A DNA stretch of 64,000 bases. Source: Corallochytrium limacisporum (lineage: Eukaryota; Opisthokonta). The stretch covers positions 1-64,000 of the forward strand of contig PDIP01000046.1 of assembly GCA_002811645.1 (NCBI GenBank), read 5' to 3'. Below the pieces are notes generated by a model. That model did not search any database and was not told the DNA's origin. It was given only the letters and a program-made list of their open reading frames with translations. Of the stretch, positions 18,751 to 29,235 are shown in pieces. Position 1 is the stretch's first letter. Each line of letters opens with the position of its first letter. The translations under genes were made by a program, and so were the position numbers.

Positions 18751-20994
18751 ATGCCGAAGGAAAAGCAAGCGGGATCTGCCGCCAGAAACAAGGAAGCGCT
18801 CACTATGAGCATGCAAGCCATGCACATAGCCGAACCACAAAATTCGGGAAGGGCAAACTTATCCGCTTCGCAGGACCAACTGAGCAGTGAGTACTTGCGG
18901 ACAAAGAATGAGATCTTCGGGCGGCTAAAGATCTCTAACGGCGGTGAACCCCATGTATTTCCCAAGGTACTGAATCGTTGGTTAAGCAATGAGGATCTTT
19001 GCCTCTACCTAATTGTAGCACAGAGGCATCCTGAGTGGATGAGTGACACAGTGGCACACCAGCCCCCGAGCGGCACGGCTGTACTGTACGACCGGTCACA
19101 GGTAAAGTTTCGGAAAGATGGACATAATTGGAAGAAGAGGAAGGACTCTCGGAATGTTCGTGAGGATCACATGAAGTTAAAGGTGAACGGAATTGAATTC
19201 ATCTATGGTTCGTATGCACATCACGAAGAATGGCAGAATTTCCATCGGAGGTGTTACTGGCTCCTGCACGAGCCTAACATCGTGCTGGTCCATTACCTGA
19301 ATGAGCCTCAGCAGACAAAACCTGTTCGTGATGTGTACGAGTTGTATGCGGGGGCTTCGACGCCAACCATGGAGTCAATATTGTCGTCCGACAACCCACC
19401 TCCCATTCACATTAAGGGGCAAAATCATCGGGCGACAGATTTTGACATTCCCACACATGGAAGGGATCCATTAGCATCTGCATCACACAACTCGCACGAG
19501 GATATGAGCATTCCACCAGGGAACTTGCCAGCGCCGATCGACATGTTGCATCCATCTCCGGCCATAGAGCGTTTCTTTAGTTTCGATGCGTCTGGCGCTG
19601 CAGATTTCGGTCAATTGAACGCTGCCTCCCACGTGGAATCGCAGTCATCACACACCAGTCGGACAGAACAGTCACAGACATCAGATGATTTAAAGGATAT
19701 CACTCTGAATCCCTTAGATATCGAAGGAAGTCTTGCTGGCATTTTGTTGGACCCCCATGATCGAGCACAACAGTCTGAACAGGAACTCAATGTCCAAATG
19801 GAGGATATGCTCATGGAGACTTCCATCAGTGATGTTGGCACATTGAACTTCCTTTTCGACAAGCCACCTCAGGAAGTTCGGGAATCCAAGCTGACATATG
19901 CACCTAATTGGGCATTTAATGATGTTACACAAAAGGTCCTCGTCGTGGGCGACTTCGGTTTGCAAAAGGGTGAAGAGATTCGGGTCAGAGTGAATGATAT
20001 TGAGGTGCTTGGTGATGCTGTCAATGCAAGCACACTTCGTTTCTGGACTGTGCCCTTTAAGCATGGTGGCGACTACCTCTACACCTTCTACCGTCGCAAC
20101 GGACAGCATATTGCGCACGTGACAATGGAAATCCATGAACACGATTGGCTAGCCCGCACATGGTTATCAAAGCACCCCAAAGAGCATATGATGTGCCTCG
20201 GCGCACGTATTGCTGCAATCATGAAAAATATGGGCGTGTTCGGGAACCGCGGACTGCATTTGCGGGGAAAGGAGCCCATGTACACAATCGTACAGCAATT
20301 CTTTGATCTCTATGAGCGTATTCCGCACACCTGGAGTGACATGGTCTACGCCAAGCGGTTGCTGGAATTGAGCAAAATGAATTTTATCATGCTGTGCGCA
20401 GCTATTGGTGAGCCAGAAATCTTTAAGCTGGCAGTTGCTCTTGGCCAGCAGCTCCCGGACAACCCAGAGTGCCGTCAGGACTTTGATATGTTGCATAGAG
20501 ATGTTCACGGCTGCAACACGCTACATTGGGCCTTCGCGATCAATAATGCTGATATTTTGCAGATTATTGCCAACATTGTGGGAACGAATGCCCCGGTGGT
20601 TTTGAAGTCGAAGAACCGATTTGGACTAGAAGTGCAGCATTGCAACTTCAATGTTGCCAACACTGGTCGTGTGACTGCCATGCCTTCTTTCCCTGTGCAG
20701 CTGGAAGTCACCCTGACTGCCGCCAGTTCTTTCCTGGAGAACCAAAGGCGACCGATGGAGGAGGGTGAGCAGGGAGATCAGGTCATGGATGATCACCAAC
20801 GGGCTGCTGCCATTCGAGCTGCAGAATTCCTTGTACGCACTTTCAAAGGTACTGGTGGCCATAGCATTCGTAGAGGGTCAAAGCCTGAGAGTAGGCACAT
20901 ACGGACTGGTTCTCATGGCAGTCGCATACAGAGGCCCAATTCTCAGCGTGGAATGAAGCCAAAGCAACGCATGCGCCAAGCATCTGACTTTTAG
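18751..20994 (+). CDS. CAMTA-like transcription factor (CG-1, TIG, ankyrin)
   Basis: 747-aa regulator with the domain order of calmodulin-binding transcription activators. The CG-1 DNA-binding domain (about 75-190) is unmistakable: PPSGTAVLYDRSQVKFRKDG, then NWKKRKD, VREDHMKLKVNG and WQNFHRRCYWLLHEPNIVLV. An acidic Ser/His-rich linker follows, then an IPT/TIG fold (from about 375, APNWAFNDVTQKVLVVGDFG) and an ankyrin repeat (DVHGCNTLHWAFAINNADIL, about 590-615). The C-terminus is basic but I see no clear IQ motif, so calmodulin binding is uncertain. The start ATG is in a strong context (AATCACCATGC). Single exon; convergent with the CHD gene, stops 106 bp apart. Confidence 0.93.
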   Translation: MPKEKQAGSAARNKEALTMSMQAMHIAEPQNSGRANLSASQDQLSSEYLRTKNEIFGRLKISNGGEPHVFPKVLNRWLSNEDLCLYLIVAQRHPEWMSDTVAHQPPSGTAVLYDRSQVKFRKDGHNWKKRKDSRNVREDHMKLKVNGIEFIYGSYAHHEEWQNFHRRCYWLLHEPNIVLVHYLNEPQQTKPVRDVYELYAGASTPTMESILSSDNPPPIHIKGQNHRATDFDIPTHGRDPLASASHNSHEDMSIPPGNLPAPIDMLHPSPAIERFFSFDASGAADFGQLNAASHVESQSSHTSRTEQSQTSDDLKDITLNPLDIEGSLAGILLDPHDRAQQSEQELNVQMEDMLMETSISDVGTLNFLFDKPPQEVRESKLTYAPNWAFNDVTQKVLVVGDFGLQKGEEIRVRVNDIEVLGDAVNASTLRFWTVPFKHGGDYLYTFYRRNGQHIAHVTMEIHEHDWLARTWLSKHPKEHMMCLGARIAAIMKNMGVFGNRGLHLRGKEPMYTIVQQFFDLYERIPHTWSDMVYAKRLLELSKMNFIMLCAAIGEPEIFKLAVALGQQLPDNPECRQDFDMLHRDVHGCNTLHWAFAINNADILQIIANIVGTNAPVVLKSKNRFGLEVQHCNFNVANTGRVTAMPSFPVQLEVTLTAASSFLENQRRPMEEGEQGDQVMDDHQRAAAIRAAEFLVRTFKGTGGHSIRRGSKPESRHIRTGSHGSRIQRPNSQRGMKPKQRMRQASDF

Positions 20995-21100
20995 GAGAAC
21001 CTGCAATTCAAACAACCGGTGATATTATAGGTGTTGAACACTACTTATATATTTCTTATGTTATGGTCACAAATACGGTGATGCCTTCTAGCATCCATCG

Positions 21101-24100
21101 CTAATTCGTCTTCTGTTGATTCAGGCGCATGTTGACGAGTGGCGCGATGGTCCGCAAGCGATGCCGTGTCTCCTTTCTGCCTACGAAACCGGTCACCATG
21201 TCGTCGTCTGTATTCGCAAAGAATGACAACGGATGTCTGTGCAGGCTTGTGAAGGGAACATAAATGGACGTGGTCAGCAGCAGCATGTCATGTAGGCCTG
21301 GGGTATACCAAACAGGCAGGCCTTTGGCAGGCATCGTCTTCGTCCACGAACACATCTCGTAGAGCTCCACACTGCCCTCCTCTTTGCTCTCCTCTGCAAT
21401 ATTGTTAGAATATTTCTGAACAAGACACTTGTAGGGTCCCTTGATGGCAATTCTACGCAGTTCATCCATACTGTGAATAGCACAAAGAGCTTTCTTGACG
21501 TTGCTTTCTGTGAGTGACATCTTGGCAACCATGCCTCCAGCCAACTTCCACAGTGCCCAGCGACGAAGGTCTGGGCTGCGGACCGCAGTGTTGAAAGCCG
21601 GTTCAACCCACGCCGTAGGTGTTCCTTGATCTTCAAGGTCTATGAGATACTGTTTGCCGAGCTTCTGCAAGGCAAACGCGAGCACCATGGCAAGGACAAA
21701 ATGGCTAAATGTCTCTGGGGTCTCCATCATGAATCTGTCAACTATTTGGTGATTCTTGATCTTGGCGTTGAAGTCGCAGGCGCGTACAAAATTTTTACGT
21801 TGCGCAGAATGGCTGACAAGTCCTGAAAGGGCACCGGGCCATCCATAGTTTATCAAACCCTCCATAACAAGCGTAATGGCAGCAGCCCGCTGTCCATCAT
21901 CTTTGAGCATGATCTGTTTGAAAGCCTGCAGCACATCAGCGGTCTGGGGCATGTCCGCGTCCGTCATCGGCCCAAATTCTTGGGTCTCGTAAGGCTTGTC
22001 ATCCTCGTCGTCATACTGGTGCATAATGATACATTCTAGAGTACAATCTAGAGGCTGTTCCCGCACGATAGTTTCTGTGCGGAGGACGATTCGCTCTTTG
22101 GTCGCTGCGGTCCTTCGAACATCACTTGCAAGCATATCTGTGTGGTCGGCGAGTTCCTTAACCTGCTTCCTCAGAATGCGCTTGAAGTCGTGAGGCTGCA
22201 TTTCTGTCTTCTTACTCTTTCCACTTTGCTTGCGTGGCTTTGGTGGTTCCTTTCGAGGAGCGGTATCGTCCTGCAGCTTAGATGCATGCCACGCACGACT
22301 GACTTTAGCACATAGTGGGGCAGCCTTATCGTCAGACAAAAGATCATCAAAGTTGTTCATTCCGTATTTCAGAGTCAGATCGATAAGAACATGATTGTCG
22401 TGTGCTACCCAATCTTCAGGAATGCCTTTGGCGCGACCGCTAAAGCAATTAGCTACCCGGAGCCGCAGATCTTCGTCAGCAGCAAGAGACTCACGGAACT
22501 TCAGGTCATCGGAGACAGCGAGCAGCATACTTCTGAACTGCATCGTGGCTTGCCATGATGATTCCAGAGCCTCGTATGCTCTCCGCAGTCCGTCTTTCAT
22601 CATCAGATATGTGGGTTCATCCTCAACCTTAACGTCACCGATTTGATTGTAGATGCCCTCCCATGCAGCCTTGAGATCAGGTTTGTCACTGTCCGGACCG
22701 CACTTGTCGCGCCACTGGTGAATGAGTGCCTTTGTTAAGGGAGCCAAAAGTGCGGGGGTCAATTCTGGGTGCTGTATCAACTGGCACTGCTTTTCAAGCT
22801 CACATCCTTGATATCTCTTGATGGACTCCAGCATACTCTTGACCTGCTTCTTCGTCCATTCCGTGGCCAACCGTTTGGGCCGTTTGGGATCCCGAAAGTC
22901 ACCATCATCTTCCTTTTCATCGTCATCTTCCTCATCATCGATCTCCTGAATGGCTTCAGTGTTGGTACTAGACGCCAACTTACGGCGACGCCTGGAAGTT
23001 GCGTCTGATGCATCAGTACCAATGCTTGCGCTCTCACCGGTAAGGAGAGCTAGCGCCTTCTCATCTTTGACTTTTCTCTTCGCTTTAGTGGCCCACTGGT
23101 TCCAGAAGTCTTCACCTTCTAGTTCCACGAACGCATCGTCGTTCTCGGCATCGGCTCCAAAGCTGATCTTTGAGAACATGCCACCAGCAACAGCTTTCCG
23201 ACGCTCTTCCTCATCTTCAGCAGTATTGATCGTCACAGTACGACGCGCTAATATTGTGTTAATGTCCTCGTCGGCGAACTTGGCAGCCTCACCTGACTCG
23301 TCTTCTAAAGCTGCGTAGGCACCTTCGCGCAGCAGCCTCTCCAATTCTTGCGCGGAGGGTTTGTTGTCTATGGCATCGGCACTGCCTTTGACACCATCCG
23401 TTAGGATTGCGCGATCCAGACCAAGCTTTTTTGAGGCCACGTCAAACATCTTTCTCTCATAGCTGTTCTTGACGAGGAGCCGGAACACTTTCACACTCTT
23501 TGTTTGACCAATGCGATGACAACGGGCCATGGCTTGGATATCGTTTTGCGGATTCCAATCACTATCGTAGATGACCACGGTGTCTGCGGCCACTAGATTG
23601 ATGCCAACACCCCCTGCTTTGGTACAGAGCAGAAACACCGGGATTTCGCTCTTCTCATCGTTTGTAAACGTATCGATAGCGGTTTGACGCTGCTTGCCGG
23701 TAACTGATCCATCAAGACGCACGTATCCCACCTCTTCACCCAGCAAGAAGTCCTCGAGAATATCCAGGACCCTTGCCATTTGCGAAAAAATGAGGACCTT
23801 GTGTCCGTCCTTGATCAGCTGCGGAAGAAGCTTGCCCAGGAGGACCATCTTACCACTGACTTTTGTCAACATGTCGTGTGGATCAGGGTTGTAAGGCTCA
23901 ACTCCTTCGGCGAGTCTTCGTTCTCTTTCCTGATCAAGGATGCGAGTTTCCATGTCCGTAATCAAATAGGGATGGTTGCAAACCTTTCGGAGTTCCATGT
24001 GAAGATTTGTCAATCGGGGACCACGCAGTCCCTTCTCATTACTAGACAGAATTGCGGTATCTCGCTCAAAGAGGGCGCGGTAGATACGCCGTTGGAGGAC

Positions 24101-25807
24101 GCCCATTTCGACCTCGATAATGACCTCCTCCTTGACAGCCAGCTCTTGGACCACGTCCTCCTTCATGCGCCGTAGGAGAATGGGCATCAAGAGCTTCTTC
24201 AGAGCCTCAACCTGTCCGACGTCTTGTACATTTCCGTAGTTCTCGTCAAAGACCTCAGCACTCAGATGGCGACCAGGTTCCATGAAGTCCAGAAGCGTGT
24301 GCAGTTCTGCGGTGTCGTTTTGCAACGGCGTGCCTGTCAAAAGAACACGGTGACTGCTTCGGAGAGTCGAGAGATCCGTGAAGGTCTTCGACGTTCGGCT
24401 CTTTAATCTATGGGCTTCGTCAACGATAATAACTTCCCACTCAACGTTCCTGAAGAAGGATAACTCTCTCATTACCGTCTCATACGTGACGAGAACAAGC
24501 TCTGGTTTCATAGTTTGTTTGTGTTTGTCCCAGATCTCGTATCTCTCGATGATTCGTCGATCTTGAGCATCTCCTTGCACAACCACGCAATCAAAGGTGG
24601 TCCACAGTTTGGCCTCCCGTTGCCAATTTAGGATCACCGATAACGGCACTACAATCAAGAATGGGCCCCGTCGATGAGCAAACTTCTGCATCCACTGAAG
24701 GAACATCAAGGCTTGAATAGTCTTCCCCAATCCCATTTCGTCAGCCAAGATGCAGCCTCTGCCCTTTGCCCAACAATTGGCCATCCACAAAACACCTTCC
24801 TGCTGATGCGGTCGGAGGGCGAGTAAGGACTCTGGGTCTACGAGTTGGTTGTCCACTTCATCCTTCCGAGGCTTTACCCGAACATTTTGACCTACTATGC
24901 GGGCGTTTCTCTTGATGGCAATGGGTACCTTGTGCTTAGTTCGATTGGAGAATTCCTCTATGTTTTCGAAACCAATGCCTGGCTCAGCTTCCCATGTACA
25001 TGCTTTGTACGGAAGGTCGTCCCACTTCACCAAATAAAAGGCTGTGTCATCATTGCCTCTTCGTCGTGCCACTACCCTTTCAATGTGGTCCCATCTGGGG
25101 TCATAGAAAGGTTCTTTGTCCTTTCTGTTCGCTGTCTTATTAAAGTGCATAGTTAGCGTGGATGTGCGGACATCAAACTGTTTCTGACACTCGGTCCCAG
25201 TGTACCATACGCAATCACGGTACGCCCTGTTCTTGAATTTCACAAGAAACAAGGCCTTCGTCCAATTAGTAGCTTTTGCATGAGCGTATGGATCGACCCC
25301 ATTGGGATCTTCCTTATCTTCACCAGGACGTAGTGCTGGACGCCAGCAAACGAGTCGCTCAAACTCCCTTAAAGTTGGGAGCGGAATGTCCCCACTGACT
25401 GCCGTAGAAATGCTTTTTGCTGAGGACTTGGACGAGGGTTTTTTCTTGGCCACGACAAGTGCTTTACCGCTCCTCTTTGTATTGAAATCACTGTCATCTG
25501 AGTCAGGATCAAACTCAGTGTCGCTCTGGCTTTCAAGGGAGTCACTGTCGGAATCCGATGAGTAGGCTCTATCCTTCGTAACAGGAAGTGATTCAGAGCT
25601 GCGGAAGTCAACGTCAGACGCATTGCTCATATCTGGAGCGTCCATGTCCTCCTTGTAAGAGACAACCTTTCGAGCCCTCCGCTGACCTCGCCGTCGGCCT
25701 TCGCCGGATCCAAAAATGTCCATGGATTTCTCGTTACTTCCAAGCTCCTTAAGGGGACGCCGTGACCCTCTTGGCCACGGACTGTCATCTTGTTCCATGG
25801 GCCCCAT
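21101..25807 (-). CDS. CHD-type chromatin-remodelling ATPase
   Basis: 1568-aa nuclear SNF2 ATPase. After an acidic, Ser-rich N-terminus come paired chromodomains (about 145-295, including AFYLVKWDDLPYKACTWE). The ATPase core is intact: ADEMGLGKT at 355-363, DEAH at 463-466 (IIVDEAHRLKS), LLTGTPLQND, and in the second lobe RLDGSVTGKQRQ, TKAGGVGINL and ARCHRIGQTK. The roughly 700-residue C-terminal part contains basic and acidic linkers and a region around KKQVKSMLESIKRYQG that may correspond to the SANT/SLIDE DNA-binding unit. No PHD fingers are seen, which favours a CHD1-like or CHD6-9-like assignment over CHD3-5, but I do not fix the subfamily. Single exon. Confidence 0.94.
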   Translation of the reverse strand: MGPMEQDDSPWPRGSRRPLKELGSNEKSMDIFGSGEGRRRGQRRARKVVSYKEDMDAPDMSNASDVDFRSSESLPVTKDRAYSSDSDSDSLESQSDTEFDPDSDDSDFNTKRSGKALVVAKKKPSSKSSAKSISTAVSGDIPLPTLREFERLVCWRPALRPGEDKEDPNGVDPYAHAKATNWTKALFLVKFKNRAYRDCVWYTGTECQKQFDVRTSTLTMHFNKTANRKDKEPFYDPRWDHIERVVARRRGNDDTAFYLVKWDDLPYKACTWEAEPGIGFENIEEFSNRTKHKVPIAIKRNARIVGQNVRVKPRKDEVDNQLVDPESLLALRPHQQEGVLWMANCWAKGRGCILADEMGLGKTIQALMFLQWMQKFAHRRGPFLIVVPLSVILNWQREAKLWTTFDCVVVQGDAQDRRIIERYEIWDKHKQTMKPELVLVTYETVMRELSFFRNVEWEVIIVDEAHRLKSRTSKTFTDLSTLRSSHRVLLTGTPLQNDTAELHTLLDFMEPGRHLSAEVFDENYGNVQDVGQVEALKKLLMPILLRRMKEDVVQELAVKEEVIIEVEMGVLQRRIYRALFERDTAILSSNEKGLRGPRLTNLHMELRKVCNHPYLITDMETRILDQERERRLAEGVEPYNPDPHDMLTKVSGKMVLLGKLLPQLIKDGHKVLIFSQMARVLDILEDFLLGEEVGYVRLDGSVTGKQRQTAIDTFTNDEKSEIPVFLLCTKAGGVGINLVAADTVVIYDSDWNPQNDIQAMARCHRIGQTKSVKVFRLLVKNSYERKMFDVASKKLGLDRAILTDGVKGSADAIDNKPSAQELERLLREGAYAALEDESGEAAKFADEDINTILARRTVTINTAEDEEERRKAVAGGMFSKISFGADAENDDAFVELEGEDFWNQWATKAKRKVKDEKALALLTGESASIGTDASDATSRRRRKLASSTNTEAIQEIDDEEDDDEKEDDGDFRDPKRPKRLATEWTKKQVKSMLESIKRYQGCELEKQCQLIQHPELTPALLAPLTKALIHQWRDKCGPDSDKPDLKAAWEGIYNQIGDVKVEDEPTYLMMKDGLRRAYEALESSWQATMQFRSMLLAVSDDLKFRESLAADEDLRLRVANCFSGRAKGIPEDWVAHDNHVLIDLTLKYGMNNFDDLLSDDKAAPLCAKVSRAWHASKLQDDTAPRKEPPKPRKQSGKSKKTEMQPHDFKRILRKQVKELADHTDMLASDVRRTAATKERIVLRTETIVREQPLDCTLECIIMHQYDDEDDKPYETQEFGPMTDADMPQTADVLQAFKQIMLKDDGQRAAAITLVMEGLINYGWPGALSGLVSHSAQRKNFVRACDFNAKIKNHQIVDRFMMETPETFSHFVLAMVLAFALQKLGKQYLIDLEDQGTPTAWVEPAFNTAVRSPDLRRWALWKLAGGMVAKMSLTESNVKKALCAIHSMDELRRIAIKGPYKCLVQKYSNNIAEESKEEGSVELYEMCSWTKTMPAKGLPVWYTPGLHDMLLLTTSIYVPFTSLHRHPLSFFANTDDDMVTGFVGRKETRHRLRTIAPLVNMRLNQQKTN

Positions 25808-26304
25808 GCTGGCCCAATCACGGCGATGAACCCGCTGTTACATTAGGTCAAATAAAAACACAGCGTGAAGAAGCCCAGCTCTTTGAATAAATACTCTGTA
25901 GCACCCGAACTACCTGTGCAATCATAAATTGAGACCTCCTTCCCGCCAGACAGCAAAGCAAAGGTTGCCACAAATCGGTCATGGCTATTAGCAATCCCCC
26001 CTTCCTTCTCCCTTTCAGACACAAAAATCTGAACTTTTCGCGCGAACTGACTGACTGCCCGAGAGGCACGACGAGGATAACCGCCTCCCCTTCCCCACCC
26101 CCCGCCCGGGGGGGGGGGCCGGGTTTTAGGAGGCAAAGTGAGGTGAGCTCTACCCTAGATTCCTTTGATGCGAAGTTTGGCAGCTGCCGTGTGACTTTGT
26201 GGCATCCGCGGTAGATGGAAGCTAGAGAATGGCAAGACGCAGAATCATGAAAACAAGAGATCCAGATTTCTATGTTTGGGCTAACGAAATTATTTATGTT
26301 TTCC
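25808..26304. promoter_or_regulatory. Upstream region of the CHD gene with C/G palindrome
   Basis: 497 bp between the CHD start and the 3' end of the next leftward gene. It contains a C-run/G-run structure at about 26096-26125 (CCCCCCGCCC followed by eleven Gs, then CCGGG) about 300 bp upstream of the CHD ATG. No gene seen. Confidence 0.55.
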
Positions 26305-27867
26305 TCACTTGACTGCCTGCGGCTTGGACGGGCTGCTGGATTTGGATCCCCCAAACATACGCTTGAGGATGCCCTTCTTCGGCCGCATGCTCTTTAGAAT
26401 GCCACCTTTCTTTTTCTTGCCGCCCTTCTTCTTCTTCTCTTCATCAACCAGCCTGTGACCGGTAACGTGACCATCTTCGTCCACTTCGATGTTTTCAGGT
26501 TTACCAGTAAACGATACAGCCCGGCTAAGATTGTCACCACCGCTGGTAGCATCGTCGCCGGCTTCCTCCTTTTCCTCGGAGTGTGGTAATGGCTTGTCGA
26601 CCTTGGCCAAACTAAGCCGAGATTGGCTCATTTCAACGTCTTCATTATCTCCGGTTGCTAGAATCTCCCTCGGCGGTGCTGGTGGCTCGTTTGGGATCTC
26701 GTCTTCCGCACCGAATTGCACACTACGCTGACTACCGTGAGGACTTACAGAGCGCTGCCGTTGCAAAGGTGCTTCTGGAGTGTGCCTCTCGACTTTGGCG
26801 TCTGGTTCTTCGCTGTGGAAAACTTTGTCGATTTTTGCAGCACTAAGGCGCCGGTTCGACTCGCTGGATAGGGAATCATCGATTTCATCCTCAGCTGGTG
26901 TCCCACTGCGCTGCGAGGACGCCTCGGAAGGCCCCTTTGAAGTACCCAGACCCTCATCAGTATCCTCTTCTCCGTTCTTTCCGCTTGGAGCAAGGATGAC
27001 TGGGACTACATCATGCACTGCTGTAGCACTTCCATGCTTTGGCACATCTCCCATGGGCTTATCCACTTTCGCAAATTCAAACTTGCTATGATAAATCTTC
27101 TCAGACTCCCCAAAAGAAACCTTACGATTGCCAGATCTGGTCGATGATGAGCGTGACAGCGGTGCATCCCCTTCTTCCTCTTCCTGTGAGACGAATTCCA
27201 CGCTAGTGGTGGCATCGAAGGAAACTCTGCGTTCGCGAGGAGTCAGCTGTTCCTTTGTCGGAGGAGCCTCCGGCCCATCATTAACGGCAATATCGATGTT
27301 GGTTTGACTATTGCTGTGCGTGTTATTAAGAACTTCGAGTTCCTCAATGCTCATTTCCTCAGATTCCGGAGCAAGTCCATCGGTAATTGCCGCTCCTACG
27401 GTATCACTGACTGGGAGTGTATGATCTTCACCACTAGAGAAAGTCTTGTCAATGGAGGCATGGGAAAGTTTTTCCGATATGCAAGTCTCGTCAAATTCTT
27501 TCTCTTCTCCTTCATTAGCTTCGCTGGCACCATTCGAAATATCCCTAAACGACACCGACTTTGCCACATTGCGCTTGCTCTCCAGGTCTGCAGTCTCTGT
27601 CTCAATTATCTTCTTGGCTTCGTCCAGGTACACCTCCTCGTTTCCTTCATGATGCGCGTGGTGACCACTAAGAGCCTTGGAGGCACCATCAACTCCGGCG
27701 ACACTCAGAGGAGTTACCACTTCCTTCATGTTGTCTGTGTCCGGTGGTACAGGGACGTCACTGCTCTTTTCCAGCATCTCTTTGCCTCCGTCATTGCCAA
27801 TGGCGTCAGTCTCACCAAACGAGACGTGAGAGTCATTCTTTCCGACAGATGTGCCGTGCGCTGACAT
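26305..27867 (-). CDS. Unrecognised disordered protein with VSF and AKVDK repeats
   Basis: 520 aa, single exon, ATG at 27867. I do not recognise a family. It is acidic and rich in Ser, Glu and Lys, with no membrane segment and a Lys/Gly-rich tail containing two GILK units (about 489-502). Two short motifs recur. VSF-type sites lie at 15-17, 105-107 (KSVSF), 215-217 (RRVSF), 250-252 (RKVSF), 383-385 (RSVQF) and 451-453 (RAVSF). AKVDK-type sites lie at 137-141 (ASIDK), 266-270, 344-348 (AKIDK) and 421-425, often followed by HSEE. Five of the six VSF sites fit the protein phosphatase 1 docking pattern, and RRVS and NRRLS fit the PKA consensus. A phosphatase or kinase scaffold role is inference only. 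Repetition and codon continuity make it a real gene. Confidence 0.8.
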   Translation of the reverse strand: MSAHGTSVGKNDSHVSFGETDAIGNDGGKEMLEKSSDVPVPPDTDNMKEVVTPLSVAGVDGASKALSGHHAHHEGNEEVYLDEAKKIIETETADLESKRNVAKSVSFRDISNGASEANEGEEKEFDETCISEKLSHASIDKTFSSGEDHTLPVSDTVGAAITDGLAPESEEMSIEELEVLNNTHSNSQTNIDIAVNDGPEAPPTKEQLTPRERRVSFDATTSVEFVSQEEEEGDAPLSRSSSTRSGNRKVSFGESEKIYHSKFEFAKVDKPMGDVPKHGSATAVHDVVPVILAPSGKNGEEDTDEGLGTSKGPSEASSQRSGTPAEDEIDDSLSSESNRRLSAAKIDKVFHSEEPDAKVERHTPEAPLQRQRSVSPHGSQRSVQFGAEDEIPNEPPAPPREILATGDNEDVEMSQSRLSLAKVDKPLPHSEEKEEAGDDATSGGDNLSRAVSFTGKPENIEVDEDGHVTGHRLVDEEKKKKGGKKKKGGILKSMRPKKGILKRMFGGSKSSSPSKPQAVK

Positions 27868-29216
27868 GGTTTACCAACGCAAGTTCCTCAAATTGTTTAC
27901 TATATAAAATTTCCTTACCCAAGCATCTGCACGCTGTAAACTACAATATGTACGATTCGAGTTGTGTTGAAACAGCGTCTTCGTTTTTACTACTTCTTAA
28001 TTTTCTGGCTTATTTGCCAGTAATCCTTCACTCGCGGTATAGGTGCCTTTCGATCACTTAGACACCTGCTTTGTTGCCAGCACACCGCAGAAAGTCTATA
28101 CTTACAAAGAGCCATAAAAAACATACTGCCACATTTAGTCCTGCAATTTATGCGCCACCAACACGGCCACTGTTTGTCATTTGCCATAGAAGTCCCCCGC
28201 ACTGCTCTCGAGGGATGGGCCTCAGCGGGGTGGGGTTGGGTTTGCCCTCGACCTGGTTCGTTCATACCTCAATGCCTGTCGCTCTAGGGCCCCTTGCCTT
28301 ATCCTCCTCCGCTACTATTTGCACTGTTATCGAGTGCGCTCTCCAGTGTTCTGTACGTGTTGAGCAAGCGGTATTATATTCGCCCATTCTCGGCAGTCGA
28401 TTCTTTCGCCCCCATTTTCTCTCAGCTTCTTCAGGGATTTTGTTGTCCCCCATACTGAAAGTATTGGAGGAGCTCACAATCCCATTCTCTGGCTCCCTGA
28501 TTCTGCTGATGGGTGTCAGGATAACGTGTGGTAAAAACGCTCCAGATTCGTAATACCGAGCAGAAGAGAAGGTGAAATGGCTTCTGCGGGAAAGCTTTTT
28601 TTTTTCAGCAGCCCGAGTTGGGCTCAATCTGCTTCTCCCCGGCTCCCATGGAACGGTGTCGAACAGTCACACCTCTGCGGCCATCCGTACGCGCACTCCG
28701 GAACTTCCGCACTTGGTCATCTTGTCAGTGCGTTCATACTTGCTGCATTTTGAGCTTGGTACAAATCTAATGTCGATCTTTCGGCTCATCTTGGTCCTCG
28801 TGTGGATGAAGATGGCGCGTTGGCTCTTCCTATGTTACTGCCGCTGTTTGAAAACGCGGCCCGCTGCCGTTTAAGTCGAGGGGACGCTAATGACCGTTAC
28901 CTCAGACCGCATAGTGTGTCACAGCGCCAGGCAGGGCCCTCCCCTCCAACCCCAAACCGCCCGCTGGGAGCGTCAGTAGCCCACACCACAGACGAACCCA
29001 AGTAACCCGCAGTCATTCACTATGAAAAGTGACGTAAATTAGATACGCAACAGGGTTACAGGCCGATGCAGCATGTTTGCATGGCACCCTCTTCCAGCAG
29101 CCCCCCCCCCCCACTTCATCTTCGCAAAGCGAAAGTACCCGGGAGTATCTTGCGTCTGCAGCAATTTTGCAGCCGCGGTAGTGAACTAAGTAGTTGGGAG
29201 GAGGGTTGGTGATGGA

Positions 29217-29235
29217 CCCCCCGGGTGGGGGGGGG
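29217..29235. repeat. C/G palindrome (C6G3TG9)
   Basis: CCCCCCGGGTGGGGGGGGG, another member of the recurrent C-run/G-run family, about 1.35 kb upstream of the VSF-repeat protein gene. Confidence 0.8.

Noticed and set aside
28071-28627. 160-codon plus frame and 121-codon minus frame
   Set aside because: The plus frame lacks an ATG and neither shows a recognisable domain.
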